A stretch of 64,000 bases of DNA from Phoronis australis (taxonomy: Eukaryota; Phoronida; Phoronidae): NCBI GenBank assembly GCA_002633005.1, contig NMRA01000212.1, positions 488,472 to 552,471 on the forward strand. The letters run 5' to 3'. The notes under the pieces were generated by a model. That model was not told where the DNA came from and did no database searches. It saw only the letters and a program-made list of their open reading frames with translations. This document shows, in pieces, positions 1 through 13,500 of the stretch. Position 1 is the first letter of the stretch. The number at the start of each line of letters is the position of its first letter. The position numbers and the translations under genes were made by a program.

Positions 1-3000
1 AGGTAATGCAGTCTTCGCTGGACAAGATCAGAAAGACTTTTTGCCTCCTGTATCCGCCAAGAGCCTTCCGTTTGGTGTAACTGTAGGATGTCACTCAGAA
101 TAGACCTAACAAAAAGAAAAAGAAATCATGGTAAAAAAAATAAAAACATAAAATTCTTAGATAAATGACAAGAGGAGGGATAATGTAATACTGAAAAATG
201 TTTCATTTTTTCAAGGGCATCTAATGGTGTCATGAATGCTGACAATTTTTCATAATATCTACCTAGTGGTAGATGAGGTACAAAATTTGAACATAGAAAA
301 GCATTTAGTTAATATGTAGAACCTTGTCAACAAGTCCGTATATTTAAGCAAATATCTACCCGACTATAGATTTTTGTAAATTCGTAAAAGTATGTATTTT
401 CTGAAAGTAGAAAACCTGCAGACTTTGATTTTTTACTTTTTATCAGTATGCCATTAATTGGGTCACGTGACCATGTGTTTTACCTAAGAGAAAGGTACGG
501 CACATTGATAGCAAAATAACGGGCATGTTGAGGAGCAAATTTCATTTGCCACAAATGTTCAAGAAAACTAAAAAACGCTGATATGGTTCTCTGAATTGTT
601 TTGTTTTCATAACGCAACTTAGATTAAATTACTTTTTTTTGTGAAAAACATAGAATTGTATTTTTGATAGCCTCTCATGAAAAACTGGAACATTTTAAAA
701 ATAATTCCCGGCATTTTGAAGAACAGTGCGTAAAGCATAGTATCTGAAAGTTTCATAGGAATCCGATCCGCCATTTTTGAGAGATGATGTTCCAAACAAA
801 TTTGGACATCTTTCTAGGGTCCATAACAGTAATTTGGTGTTACATGTGTTTATATAGAAAATATGAAAAATAAAATTTCACAACTCCTCCATAATGTGTC
901 CTAAATTGCAGAGCTTTTACCAAACTAACTGTAGACAGGTCAAGTAAGTATCATGGTGGTTTTCGAAAAATACCATGATGAAAATGATACAAAACACATT
1001 CTCGATATTCAATACATTCAACAGACTGAGATGCAAAGAGCTTGTGACATTTGGTGGTGAGAATACAATATTGCACAGTACCATGGATACAACATGTACT
1101 GCAAAAAACACTCATTTTTAAGCAAACCCAACCAAACCTTCAATAGAAACAAGTGATCATTCAGTCTCAGTTACTGCCAATAGATGTCTCTGATTACCGT
1201 TGCTGAGCACCACCATCCTCGATAACAACATCGAGTGCATTCGCTACGTCAGCATTACCAGATGACAAGGTCTTCAAGTGTTTTAATTTGCCACTTAAGT
1301 AGAACCACAACTCTCTCACACCGTTTTCAACCCTTCGCTGGAACTTCTCGTGCTCAGCACTAGAGTGAGCCACCTCTGAAATGTAACACGGACACACACA
1401 CATAACTTTACATATATAAACAAACAGTGCAGCTGTTGCATCACCTTGTATAAACACACTCAACATTCATGATACTCACCTATTTACAAAGCAAACAGTT
1501 ATCAGACATCACTACAAGGTACTAAATGATATTCAGATAAAAGTAAAATTCAAATTTAGTTTCATACTAGAGAAATGCGGAGTGATGAAATAAGCCCACA
1601 GCTGCACTTGAAACGGGGTGTGCTTCTAGGGGTGTTTGTAATAGCATACAAATAGCCATTAGATGCCAAAAATAGACTAGAAGACAGTAAAAATGGCCAC
1701 TAGATGGCACAAAATACGTCAACTCCATCTGAAAATGAGAACAAGTCATCGATCCTTTAAATGTCATGAAACTTTCAAAGAAACACAGGAAAACGAAAAT
1801 AATTTAAATTGTCAATAGGGTGCACAGCGTTCGTTGGATCCATTTGAAAGTCGTCATCAACTGTTGTCAGCTTCACATAAATACACTAGCCACATTTAAT
1901 AAAAATCTTGCAGAGAGTTACAGCCAAAGACGCAAAAACAAAACTGCCACTAGGAGGCACCACAGCTACAAAACGAAAATCATCATCAGGCATGCTCTTC
2001 GCAGTAGAAACCTAATCAATCATCCTTAGAGTAATTTGGTTGATCCATGGGTGGACGGCAAAAAAATAACAGTAAAAATGGCCATTAGGTGGCACAACAT
2101 ACCCCAAATCCATCCAAAAACAGAAAAGTAGCATCACCTCACTATTAGATAGCTATTTGCCAAATTTCATGAAAATCCGTACAGGATCGCCGTAGGTATA
2201 GAGGTAAATGTAAAAGAATAAAATTGCCAATAGGGGCAAACCTGTAGTCTGATCCATCTGAAAATTCGTTCATGCCTTCCCATCTATGAAAGAAACATAT
2301 CTGTAAAATTTCATGAACATACATCAAAGGGTTTTGGAGATAGAGCAGCGGATGCTGGACAGACAGGGATGATGGCAAAATGTGCCCACATATAAATATG
2401 TGGATGCATAAAAACTGAATATTCCAAACATACTTACTCTTCATCAGTCATAAAACAATATGGAACCTTCAGAACATGGATGACAAATGAAACAGCACAG
2501 CAAAGAGTGAATTAGACAAAACAAAATGCAGGGAGATCAAACAACGACAATTTATGTAAGTTGGAAAAAGCATAATACAGATGCAGGTATCAGCCATTAA
2601 GCCTGTTCTGTAATAAAGTGCTCTGTATTCAACTGTCACATCCATCATAATTATGTAATTTTGTTCAGTATCAAGGGACATCATTAGGACTGTTTCTCAG
2701 ATATCTTGCTGTACTTCAGTAATGTGCTGTTTTCATTTATTTAGCATTAGGTAAAATTCGACGTGCACAACTTCCTAAAACCGATTTGAGGTGATGATGT
2801 AGTGACAGACCTGATCCTGAGAAAAATCCAAACAGTGCAAACTCGTGACCAAATCTTCCTTTCTGCTAATTCACAAAAACAACTAAAATTAGACATTATT
2901 TTCAGTTGCTGAGCTTGTCATTATCATTTTTGCTGCAAAGGAATTCAAAATGAGTACCACTGAGCAACGCTATTTACACCATTTGTCTTGAAAAGTAGAA

Positions 3001-6000
3001 AAAAGTCTCTCAAACATAGGTCAGAGGTTTTCAAACATGGCTCAGAACTTTTCAATTACGGTGTATCACCATGTTTCAATACATGGAGGGACAACCCTGC
3101 AGTAAGGTCATTTCTATATAATCTATTGATCTATTTACAACAACCTCTAGCCTATTTACATTCAATTGGCACAACGTTGCCAGCAGTCACTTCTCAGGTG
3201 ATATAGTGTTCATAGAAGAACAAACAGTGGTATGAGGTACACTCATTTTAGAGGAATCAGAATTCTAGGGGGAAGAGTGTCGTTCACGTGGGTCAAAATT
3301 TTTCCAAAAATTACAAACCATGTATGTTATCACATACTCGCGACCATTCTTTTAAAAACCCTGTAACATGTGAAAATGGCCGGAGAACTGACTGACTGAA
3401 ACGTCGTGCCAATGTAATAAGGCTAGAGGTTGGTGTTAGTAGACCAATAGATTTTCTGTAGATCAACAGATTTTCAGAAATATTCTTAGTAGTACTTTCT
3501 TTTGTCACTAGATACTTCCATACCATATGCTAGACTACAATTTACCATCCCTGTCATGGGGTTTCAGTCCCACTGGGGCACACTGTTAGACCATTGAGTC
3601 GGGTCATTAGCTCCTCAGCTCTGTCTTATGTACATAAGAGCAAAAATGTTCTCAGGCAAACAGTGCAATGGACCCACATGAGCTCCCTGTGCACGCCTGG
3701 TACAACATGTAATTATTATTTAATTACATGTAATTATTATTTAATTACAATACATTTTAATAGCCACTTTATTGTGAACTACATGAGGGAGATTTACTAC
3801 ACAGAAGGCGTTAAATACAGGTTCCAGACAGTGCCCTATACTCACGTGTTTTCTGCGGCAGGTTTAACAACGATGTATCGCCCAACTTTTTGTGATTTGA
3901 CTCATCATTTTTTGAGGCATCCAAACGAATTTTCCTACAAGAAAATATTAACAAAATGTCTTAAATGTGCACAAGTTTCACAGCGTGAGCTATATTGTGT
4001 CACTGCAACACTCACTGTAAGAGCTATATTGTGTCACTTCGACACTCACTGTAAGAGCTACACTGTGTCACTGCAACACTCACTGTATGAGCTATATTGT
4101 GTCACTGCAACACTCACTGTATGAGCTATATTGTGTCACTGCAACACTCACTGTATGAGCAATATTATGTGACTGCAACACTCACTATAAGAGCTATATT
4201 GTGTCACTGCAACACTCACTGTATGAGCTATATTGTGTCACTGCAACACTCACTGTAAGAGCTACACTGTGTCATCACAACACTTGCATGAGCTATGGCG
4301 TGCTGATAATTAACAAAATAGACAGTGTGAGTGGTCTGGTACTTTTTGCAGTGCAACAAATTGTTGCATTCAATCATGAAACACCTGAGCAAATATCAGA
4401 AAAATCCTCCTGTCACTTTCTTTATGAAAGATGTTTTCAATGTTGTTTTAAGAAAATTGACAGACATGCATTTTCCATTTGATGCCATTTACTATATGTT
4501 GCAGTGATATACTTTCTTTAGGCAATGAGCAGGACTGAAAAGAAAAAGAGAGTGTTACAACTAACAAAGTAACAATTCCTTATGCAGAGGTTGAGATTGC
4601 AAATACTAACTGAAGTTCTAAGAGAGCCTTCACCTATAGCCTAAACTGTTCACACACCCAAGTGCATTGTTTTTCACCAGTCACTCACTAGGTAAACATA
4701 TATTGGAATTGGTACTATCAGATAACACAGTCAAATATGTTATAACTTACGTGCTTTTCAAATGATATGCAAAGTTTATGAAAAACCATGAAAACTCCTC
4801 AAAGTTGTGTTCAAAGTATGCCAGGAATATCATGACACCAAAATGACCGAAAGTTTCATGTACAAAAGAGGCACATCAATGAAACACACAAGTTGAACAG
4901 GAACCCCCAACTTTCATTTCAAAACAATAAGTTGACTTAAATTCTAAAATCATACGAAACACACCTCATGGTGGCGTTATGGAAAAAATGCATCTAATTG
5001 GTAGCGTGATACATGTTTCCTTGACATTAAGTGTTTTGCCATCTAAATGCGCAATCTAAATTTAATACTATGACACACCCACTCTAGGTAACGAATTTGA
5101 CAAAGAGTTTCAACCACTCGTTTTTGCCGAGTTATAATTCAATTGCAGGTTGATAAAACATGTACACTTTTCCCCTTTAGGAAAATACAAGACTCCTATA
5201 GTTATGCAATGGCGTTTTTTCAACTTTTGGTCAAAATGTTTCCCAATATTGGAGCATGGGTGTCCCTTGAGTGTTCAACAGAGTATAAGCTAATGGAACC
5301 TTTTACGCATCAAATATGAATGAAGGCCATCTGTACATCTTAAATAAGAATTTAAGAGATTCATGCCTAAGAAAACTATTTCCCACTTGAAATTAAGACC
5401 AGTCTCATTGGGAGAAAGTGCTGTCGTGGAAACAGTAAGAAAAAACTACGTGCAGGGTCTTGGAACGATCCTAAGGTCTAGCACAATGCTATGATCACCA
5501 GACACAATGAACAGCATCAACTGTAAAATGGCAGGCCAATCCCCACAGGATGTACATGCTGTAAATCGTACCTGAATAAAACATGCCACACCAAAGTTTT
5601 GACATTTAACCATCCATTTTCAAATCCTTTCTCAACAGCACTGCACAGGACTATATTATGGGTTTAACTTCACATGGACCAGAAAATACAAGACAACCTG
5701 TCAGCAACTATATGTGGAAGCACAATGCCTGGTTCTTTGCTAACCCGACTCATTTAGAAGTACTCCACACTTCAAAACTGAGGTCACTCACACAATGTGT
5801 TCTTTTACCTCTGCATTAGTTGGTAAACCAGCCCTTAAACAGGATTGGAAGTCTGCACAGTGAAGTGTATAGTGCCATACACATCACACTCGAACTGCAT
5901 GTCAAACATTAACCGGCATGCGTTGAAAACGCTATCGCGTGAACACATAATACAGTGAAGATAACTCCACGGAAATCAAACCATTCAAGAGAACTTATTC

Positions 6001-6779
6001 ACTCGAAGATTCTACTTTTTGCTTTTCGCTTGTCACTCCGCCATTAACATTTTTTAACCTACAGGTGAACTAGTCAACTAAAGCATTCACTGGGTTCATT
6101 GGCTGGCATTTGGATCACTACCTGACGTCACCAGGTCAAAAACTAAGGGTATAAAATAGCAGACGATATAACCGAGACCAGTTTTCTAAATGTGTCAAGG
6201 GAATTTGATTTGGTTAGTACTAACACAATGAACAGAAATTTTCATACCATTCTTTTGGTTTAAATCCATTTCATCAAGTGGTGAAAAGCCCTCTGGTGGA
6301 CCTTCAAATCTGAGTATTGTCTACATCAGCACATGCATGAAAGAGGAGCCAGTTCAGTTCAGCATGGTGCCGATATCAGACCAACTGGTACCTGCCAATA
6401 GGTCTAAAATGGAATGGCCACTAGACAGTGCTGCAGTAGCCAAATATGTCCCAAGATTTTTAAAGATATGACAACACAAGAAATGTTTCTACGGAAAAAT
6501 GGTATTCAACTTAATGAAACACTACAATAGGGCCTACATACAGGTAAATAAGGCAAACTAGCAAACTATCAACAGGTGAACCTACCTAATATTGTCGACC
6601 ATTTGCTTGAGTTCTTCATTCTGTACTTTGATCTTGTCCAACTGTTCAAGTGCCAGCTTCAGCTTGAACTCGGTCTCGCCCTCTGGTGACTGAATGACAC
6701 TAATGGCCATGTACAGGATGACCATCAGCCAGAACACGACCAGTGTGGCAACAACACGCATCCACTTCCGAGCCACCAT
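1..6779 (-). CDS. FUT8: Alpha-1,6-fucosyltransferase, 5' half, partial (runs off the left edge)
   Basis: FUT8 is a type II Golgi membrane enzyme that adds alpha-1,6 (core) fucose to the innermost GlcNAc of N-glycans. Coding exons seen (minus strand, in reading order): 6779-6586, 6309-6248, 1375-1198 and 105-1 (continuing past the edge). Splice phases agree at every junction; donors are gtaggt, gtatga and gtaatc. Exon 1 encodes a short basic cytosolic tail (MVARKWMR), a signal-anchor helix at about residues 9-29 and the start of a coiled-coil stem (ELKQMVDNIR). Exon 3 carries EHEKFQRRVENGVRELWFYL and exon 4 EAKSLSDLVQRRLHYL, both closely matching the vertebrate FUT8 N-terminal region as I recall it. 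The acceptor at 6795 just upstream of the ATG means a non-coding 5' exon lies further right. About 179 residues are visible; the catalytic GT23 domain is outside the window. The stem between exons 1 and 3 is shorter than in vertebrates, so a missed small exon between 1376 and 6247 is possible. Confidence 0.95.
1574..2411. repeat. Interspersed repeat with CTCF-like core motifs, copy 1
   Basis: Lies in FUT8 intron DNA. It is homologous by eye to 30275-31953: it begins with a GCGGAG...GCCCACA segment and ends with the same hairpin-like end (GCCCACATATAAATATGTGG). It contains repeated blocks centred on CCACTAGATGGCA (1697-1709), CCACTAGGAGGCA (1947-1959) and CCATTAGGTGGCA (2082-2094). The open frames in it have no protein similarity that I recognise. 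Confidence 0.8.
2412..3544. other. FUT8 intron, no feature seen
   Basis: AT-rich intronic sequence. I see no exon with matching splice phase, no RNA gene and no clear repeat. Confidence 0.6.
3545..3735 (+). mobile_element. tRNA-derived SINE, head truncated
   Basis: The stretch from CACACTGTTA through AGCTCCTCAGCTC, CAGTGCAATGG and the GCACGCCTGGTACAACAT end matches, block by block, the body of the SINE at 52486-52725. The tRNA-like head is degraded to a GTTTCAGTCCCAC remnant. A duplicated TAATTATTATTTAATTACA tail follows. Confidence 0.75.
3987..4292 (+). repeat. 34-bp tandem repeat, nine copies
   Basis: Units start with GAGCTATATT at 3987, 4021, 4055, 4089, 4123, 4157, 4191, 4225 and 4259, exactly 34 bp apart, each containing GTGTCACTGCAACACTCACT. 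Copies differ by a few substitutions. The array keeps open frames because 34-bp periodicity cycles through frames without a stop, not because it is a gene. It lies in FUT8 intron DNA. Confidence 0.95.
4293..6247. other. FUT8 intron, no feature seen
   Basis: Unique-looking AT-rich intron sequence. I searched the minus strand for an extra phase-1/phase-1 exon that would lengthen the stem coiled coil and did not find a convincing one, though a short exon could be missed by eye. Confidence 0.55.
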
Positions 6780-7596
6780 ACTGCCAGGTCACCTCCTACA
6801 AAGAACAGGTGTTTGTGCTTATTAAGCAATAGAGCTCAAAATATTTCCACTGCATGTGAAGTTAATACTACTTTCAAAGTTGATGGCATTCGAAAATGAA
6901 ACAGCAAGACATCAGGATCTAGGCCAGGCTGCAAGGGGCAAATGTCTGTCGCAACTCCAAAAAACACTTTCTAGTGAAACGGCAAATAGGGGTAAATTAA
7001 GTAAAAAGGCACAGAAATATAGGAGAACATGTGAATTCTGTTTCGAGTGTATACAAGCGGAACATTCAGATGCTGTGGCGAAGTGCTTTAAAAAATAGAA
7101 TAGTTCAGATATGTATTTTCTGTCAAGCCATAAAGTCGACATTACAAAATTGAATTTCAGCATTGATAATTCTTCAAATATTTATTCAAGCTGAACTTTG
7201 TTCAATGAAGACGATGCCTATTAGGGGCTTTTTGAACGCAGTCACTTATTAATAAATTAAACATGACAGCAGTTTTCTGCAGACAAGCCCAGGGAGTTTA
7301 TTTGGAAAATGACTAGTTCAAGAACCAAAATCAAATTCAAATATACACCTTGACGTACATTTGGAAGCGACAAAATTGCAGTAATTCTCCATTTTAATGG
7401 TTGTTTTTAAGCCAGATAAACAGGACGGAATGCAGCTTTAAGGTTATGTGGGACCGTAATGACAAGTCTGTGTAATTACCCAAATACAGATCTACCAAAC
7501 TATAGTAAACATTTTCTGAAAGTACAAGGAGTACAGAATTTGATTTTTAACATTTACCAATCTGTTATTAATTGCGTTACGTACCCTAGACCAACT

Positions 7597-7759
7597 CAGG
7601 GGCAGATCCAAGATTTTGAGTTGGGGGAGGGGGCAGGAGAGCGTATTAACCAGGATTTCACCCATCAGACATTCGCACCCCTGAACTGCCAAATGGAAAA
7701 TGGAAGAATTTCAGGGGGAGCCGTGGCCTCCTTAGCCCCCCCCCTTAAATCCGCCACTG
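7597..7759. mobile_element. Short non-autonomous DNA transposon (MITE)
   Basis: The left end CAGGGGCAGATCC and right end AAATCCGCCACTG are imperfect terminal inverted repeats bracketing a G-rich then C-rich 163-bp body. The ends belong to the same CAGTGGCGGAT-type family as 42311-43199 and 62075-63790. I do not see a clean target-site duplication. Confidence 0.7.
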
Positions 7760-9935
7760 CAATTTGCCCTAGTTCAACTTGCCCCATTCAGCCAAGCGGG
7801 ATCCACACCCTACACCCTGGACAAAATATGACACTAATAGGAATAGAATATAATAATTCTTCAATTATTTTGCACAAAAATGGACAAAAATAATTGACAA
7901 AATTGCGATATTTCTCACGTTTAAAGGATGATTGCCTTACAGCAAATAAACGAAACTTCCAAGTTTTGTTTTACGACATCTAGGGCATCTAGACAAACAG
8001 TGCTGGTGACTGACTAAAGTGTTCTTTAATCTTCATTTATTGGATAAATTTGACAAAAATGAAATTTTACTAGTCAGCCATATTGTGTGCTAAATAAGTG
8101 AAAAATTACCATAGACACGGGTATATAATGTACAAGGGCGCAGCTGGTAATTTCTTCTGCCTTGTCTGCAGGTTTGTCCACACTACCACTTGCACTGCGG
8201 CAAGCTTACCCCAGATCAAGTAAACCTCAACAAAGTTGGGTTAGTTGTCACATGTGTGTCAAGTTAACATAGCGCAATTAGCCTACTGCTAAACCTAGCG
8301 AAGACTCATTCCAGGAGTAACTTGTTCTAGGATAACTTAAGTGACAAGGGCATTACATAGTTTTAGTTTCATCAGTGTCAGGATTCGCAATTCACTGGCA
8401 TCCCAAGATTTATGAATCTCACATTGCTCTCCCTGCTTGAACTGTTCAAATTTTTATCAATATCAGCAACATACTTATCAATGTCCGATCATTTTTTATC
8501 ATTTTGCCACTGCAGTCACCACTGTCATTGCAACCATAGTGTTTTCACTCACATATAAACTAACTGTTGCTCAAGAGGCAAGGCGGCTAACTCACTTCTG
8601 AACCCAGTCTAAGAAAATTAACAATGAATTGTAACGCACCCCCATAACTTTTTTACGTCTCCACTGCAACTCACTAAGCAATGCAGAGTTAGTAAAACTT
8701 TACTGGCATCAGAATGACAAATGACAAGCTAATCTCAATGCATGGCAGCACTGCTCACCTGTGGACCAAGAGCCCTGCAGACACATGGCACAATATTAAA
8801 AGTAAATACCAAAGAATGTAATAGGCTGTGGCTACTGTTTTGACAGCTGACAAAATTGTATGTGCCACAAAGAAAGACATCTGGTGCTGTAGAATATCGC
8901 TATTGTCATAGTGCATGTAATTAGCCCTCCTGAATAGAACTCTTCTCTTTCTCAGAGGTAGAAAAAAAATACAGTGCACATCCAGCATAATTTTTGTCAA
9001 TTTCTTGGTTCACAAATGTAACTAAAAATGTAAGTTTGCCTGTATTTAATAATGACGCATTGCATAATCAGGATATAAAATACGGCAGTTTCCTCAAACC
9101 GAAACAAAAATAATTGCCAAAATTGTACATTTTTCTAAAGCTCGCTTCATTGTTAAAAATTGCTCAAAATTTAATTGGGCGTCTTTTACGACATTTGCTG
9201 AATGTGAACTGTCCAAATGGTGGGGTACAAGTTTTCCTTCCTTCTGTGCATTTTCCTTGAAAATTTGATGAACTAAAACTTCACTGTTCTGCCACATGGT
9301 GTCTTAAATTGAAGAAACTTTGCATTAGTGATTAACAGTTGCACCTGAAGTAGCAGAACAAGTATTTGAGACATGTGTTGCATTGTGTGTAAAACCTTAC
9401 ACTGAGTGATGGTGTGTTACTTCAGGATAGTCTTTTTGATTCAGCTTTAATTCTGCATGTAAGGTTCATAGCACTTTGAACTGTGCCTGAACATAGGCCT
9501 ATATCTCCGAAATGAAGCATTTTTCAAAGTAACCCTGTTACGCAAAAAACGCGCTATTCCACAGTTTGAGAGACTTGATACACGCAAAAATCGCACGCGT
9601 TTCAGATCTAAGAATCAAGAAAATTCAGTTTCAGCTTCAATTTTGGTATCTAAGATTTTGGAGACTTTTCCAAACTGAAAAATTTTAATTGTAATAAGAA
9701 CAATTTGAGACCAATTTCATAATGGTAAGTGGTCTAAATTAAATTATTTTTGTGACAGAGGGTGGGTTGATCATGATGGTCTTTTAATGTTTCCTAGTGT
9801 TAGAAGACTATTGACTGTTGCAGACATGTCTATTCCGGTGCTGAAGTCAGAAACAACACTACAACTTGAAGATGGTGATCATTCTATAATCCATGCAGAA
9901 TCGATGCCTTACAAAACACATGGGATCTGCATAAC

Positions 9936-9976
9936 ACGTACGTATGTACGTACGTATGTATGTATATATACATGTA
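9936..9976. repeat. ACGT/ATGT microsatellite
   Basis: Alternating ACGTACGTATGT units grading into TATATATACATGTA. Simple sequence in intergenic DNA. Confidence 0.9.
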
Positions 9977-10060
9977 TAATCTGTAAACTGTTATATCCAC
10001 AAAGACGATGTTTTCCCACTATTCCCAAGAACAAAGACCAGTGACACTTGATGAAATAAT

Positions 10061-10112
10061 TGCCCCCTGGTGACACCTTAATTCATCTAATTAATGATGT
10101 CACCGGGGGGCA
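10061..10112. promoter_or_regulatory. Imperfect hairpin whose two arms both resemble the CTCF core
   Basis: Left arm 10061-10077 begins TGCCCCCTGGTGA; right arm 10096-10112 ends TCACCGGGGGGCA. They pair at 15 of 17 positions across an 18-base AT-rich loop. Against the CTCF core CCASYAGRKGGCR (reverse complement YGCCMYCTRSTGG) the left arm matches 12 of 13 positions and the right arm 11 of 13, in opposite orientations. Binding is inference only. Confidence 0.5.
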
Positions 10113-10284
10113 CTCGATATATGAAACAATGCCAGAATATCTTGTGTGATTTTAGCAACTTGTGATGTGAAACAGAATCAAAGACAAAACAGAAAATCTC
10201 ATTTACACCACACACAAACATTTCCCCACCACTTTCATTAGAAGCAAAAATGACATTCATGTGAGCGGTTACCAGTGGCACTTA

Positions 10285-10590
10285 TGGTGGCGCTTTGGTC
10301 GCAATTGGAGTTGCTCCAAAGCTGCTGTTGTTTTCGCTACACTTTTGCAGCCAGACCACTTCATCAAAGGACACACATGCGCAGGGGTAACAGGACTTTG
10401 TTTATAGTCGCATTAATCACTTTACGGCATAGAGTGAAAATATTTTGATATCAATTTTCACTTGAAAGGATTCTGGTGGTGAGGAAACAAACAGCTGGTG
10501 CAAATGCTATGGAAACCTGGCTAAAACATTAGCCTTTCCACCAATAAAATTGCTAGCATTTCAATCACTAGTCAAATTGTTGAACACCAC
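10285..10590. repeat. Interspersed repeat shared with 54885-55170
   Basis: Shared blocks include TGGCGCTTTG, the AAAGGACACACATGCGCA segment, TTTGTTTAT, AGAGTGAA, GGTGGTGAGGAAA and CTGGTGCA in the same order and at similar spacing as at 54.9-55.2 kb. No coding capacity. Confidence 0.75.
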
Positions 10591-13500
10591 CTTCAATTTG
10601 TTTTTATGGCCTTATCTGATTAAGTGTAACAATCCTCACGCTTAACATTTGCACATGGGGCGAGACTAAAGTGGTACATGAATTCTCTTGTTCTCATGAG
10701 GAACGTGTTCGCCTTGATAATACCTGTTATATTGCACATACTGTCCCATAGGTTGTCTATACATCTCCAGAATGGAGCCGTTAAACAACAATTTGAGTCT
10801 AAACACGATAAACTCACTCGTTTGATGCTTGAGCAAAACTTGCAAATTCTGAATGCGACAAACAACACCTCCAAACATTAGAGTCACTTGTAATCAAATT
10901 CAAGTCCCTTGTAATCAATCAACAGGACACTGGATTTTCATGCGTTTTGTATCTGTTCAGTTGAGTGGTTACTGGTCTGACATAGTTGTTATTGTGTGTG
11001 TGTGTGTGATTGAGTCCTTATCTATATTGTTTTGCTGTGGTCACCCTTTTTGGATCTTCCTTCTTTGAAGTTGTCTCGTGAGAGTACCGGACAATTGCAC
11101 TATATATTTTCTGGTTACATGACTTGAATATGAAGGCCGTAGTATTGACTTTTTGTCCTTCTCTCACTGCCATGAGCCGGAGTCATCTTTCACATAAACT
11201 GATGCCTGACAAAAAGATCAGCCTGCCGCCAATTAGAGCATCTATGAAGGCCATTTAAATCAAACAAAAGGTTGTGTTCAACAAAACTTGTGTCAAAAAA
11301 AAAACTTGTTGCTGATATACTCTGATATTCCTGTGTAGGCAAACACAAACGTGTAGATTATAAGAACACTCAATGTAGAATACCTTTACATTCGTGTGCA
11401 TTTGGTTTACTTGTATTTTAGAACAATTTCACTTAGACCTGTGAGTTGTTCACTCTGATAAACCTTTATCCAAAAATGTCTACATATAACTGATCAATAA
11501 GTTTTATAATCAAAAGCCATCTGTCCATTTCCTTGGTTATTTAGGAACACAGAAAAATATGCCCAAATTTGGCTACCTTGGGAACATCACATTTCAGAAA
11601 TGACTGATTGTATTCATGTGAAACTTTCAGATATTATGCTTAAGAACGCATTATTCTCCAAAGCTTTGTTAAAATTAATTTTAAAATGTATTACTTTTGC
11701 ATAAGGGTTTATCAAAATATCAAAACTTAATTTCAGTTTTCATAGAAAGAACAACACTTACACAATTATCACGGTTTTCTACTCTTTTGCTAGAAGCTTG
11801 ATCTGGTCATGAAATTATAGAAATATCACTTGTGCATATCTCCTACAGGAAATTACCTTCATTACTAATGGGTTTTTAAAAATTGTGAGAAAGCCACATG
11901 TGTAAGGGAGATAAGTGAACTGCCATGTTTGTGTCTTACAACAACAGATAATACAAAACTGAAAAGAACAACAGAATGAGCAGCTGTTATTAACACCATT
12001 GTCTGGAATGGCCACTGAAGTGGAGAAAGTTTAAAGAGACCAATCGAACCAAAATTCTTGTTGCTAATAAAACTTGCTTATTGAGTGTTGAGTTATCACT
12101 TTTGGCAATAAATTAAACGTCAAAATAGGTTGTTTTTTTTGTGATTTCATTATAAATAGCCAATACCCAATGAAAGCTTCCACTAAAAAATAACTGAAAA
12201 TGAGGTCTTTGACGCAGCTGTTTCATTTCTGGCACCATGAAAATGGCTGACAACCACAAGCTAGCGTGAAAAAGGCAAATCCCCAGAGTGTATGTGAAAA
12301 AAGACAGAGCCCGAATCACATTAGATAAGTAACTTCTGTAGAATATGAATTAGGAATAAAACAGCGCTAGACTGCTGTGCAAGATGAGTTAAACATTACC
12401 TGACAGCCCCGTGAGTTAGTATTCCCTGCCTGATTTCCAGAAATAACTATTCAAATATATCCATGCTTAATTTTCATTGATTGATACTAAGCGACTAATT
12501 AACCTAAAATTGTTTTTGAAAAGCTCAGGTTTCCATTCTTTCCCTAATTAGCTAATTAAATCCCTTGCTGAGTCACAAAATGGTTGGAATGATCTCACCC
12601 AGTCGGTGGCATAAGTAGAAAACTAAATGGCCAAATCTGCATTGAAATCTTGATAATTATGACTGCTATCCTTTGCATCTTTTGAAGTCACTATAACTGC
12701 ATTTAGATGGAGCCACTAACAGCTGATCGGTTGCAAGTGTGTGTGTGAACATGAATGACACGGAGCAAGTGACACCACAGTGGTCATTTCTGACACCAGA
12801 TTTGAGAGGTAGAGCGTGTTGCACTCAATCGCTTGCTCCAATCCAGTTCCAACTACATGTCTAAACACAACTGGGGCAGAGTGGAAAGGAACTATCCTTC
12901 AATGAGCTTGCGCAATAACAAATATATGGGTGATCTGCTGGAATTCCATGTGGTTCGTACGTTCGTTATTGTTTATGCGAGGATGCGCAGACAGTCTTCG
13001 TGTAAGACTCACGCTAATTCAGTTTACGATCTAATGTCGCGCAAATGTGACAAAAAGTGGGGCAAGTCGCGCCGTGACAATGACACGGTGACAACTGTAT
13101 CTCGTGTAAAAGTGGCTTGTTACCAGAGTATTGTGATGTTGGAAATCAAGCCTGAACACAATACGCCAGATAAAGTGAGCTTGAGAATAAGGCGGTATCT
13201 GAAGGTCACGGAATGGCTTATCAGGATGAGGGAGTGCACGCTCATTGGCCTCACAGATTTTTGAAAAATAAAACAAAAGAACAGCACAGACCAATGAAAG
13301 AGCAAACAACAGCTCAAGTGCTGACTGAGTTAAATCTATTTTGTTCAACTTCAAACATTTTATTAGAGTATTGTCGAAGAAGCAATGTAAAGGGAGAAAT
13401 TTAACGGCTTCATATCCAGTTTTTATAATTTTTAAATTTTTTATTTGCTTCAGAAAAGATAATATAAAAGCAAATTGCACTCATCAAAGTGATTCCCACA

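Noticed and set aside
3594-4482. Long plus-strand frames of 176 and 93 codons
   Set aside because: They run through a SINE and a 34-bp tandem array; the protein is repeat translation.
12833-13264. 143-codon open frame, plus strand, with a longer antisense frame over the same bases
   Set aside because: No family similarity, no splice or start context, both strands open because of local composition; most likely chance in a CpG-richer patch.
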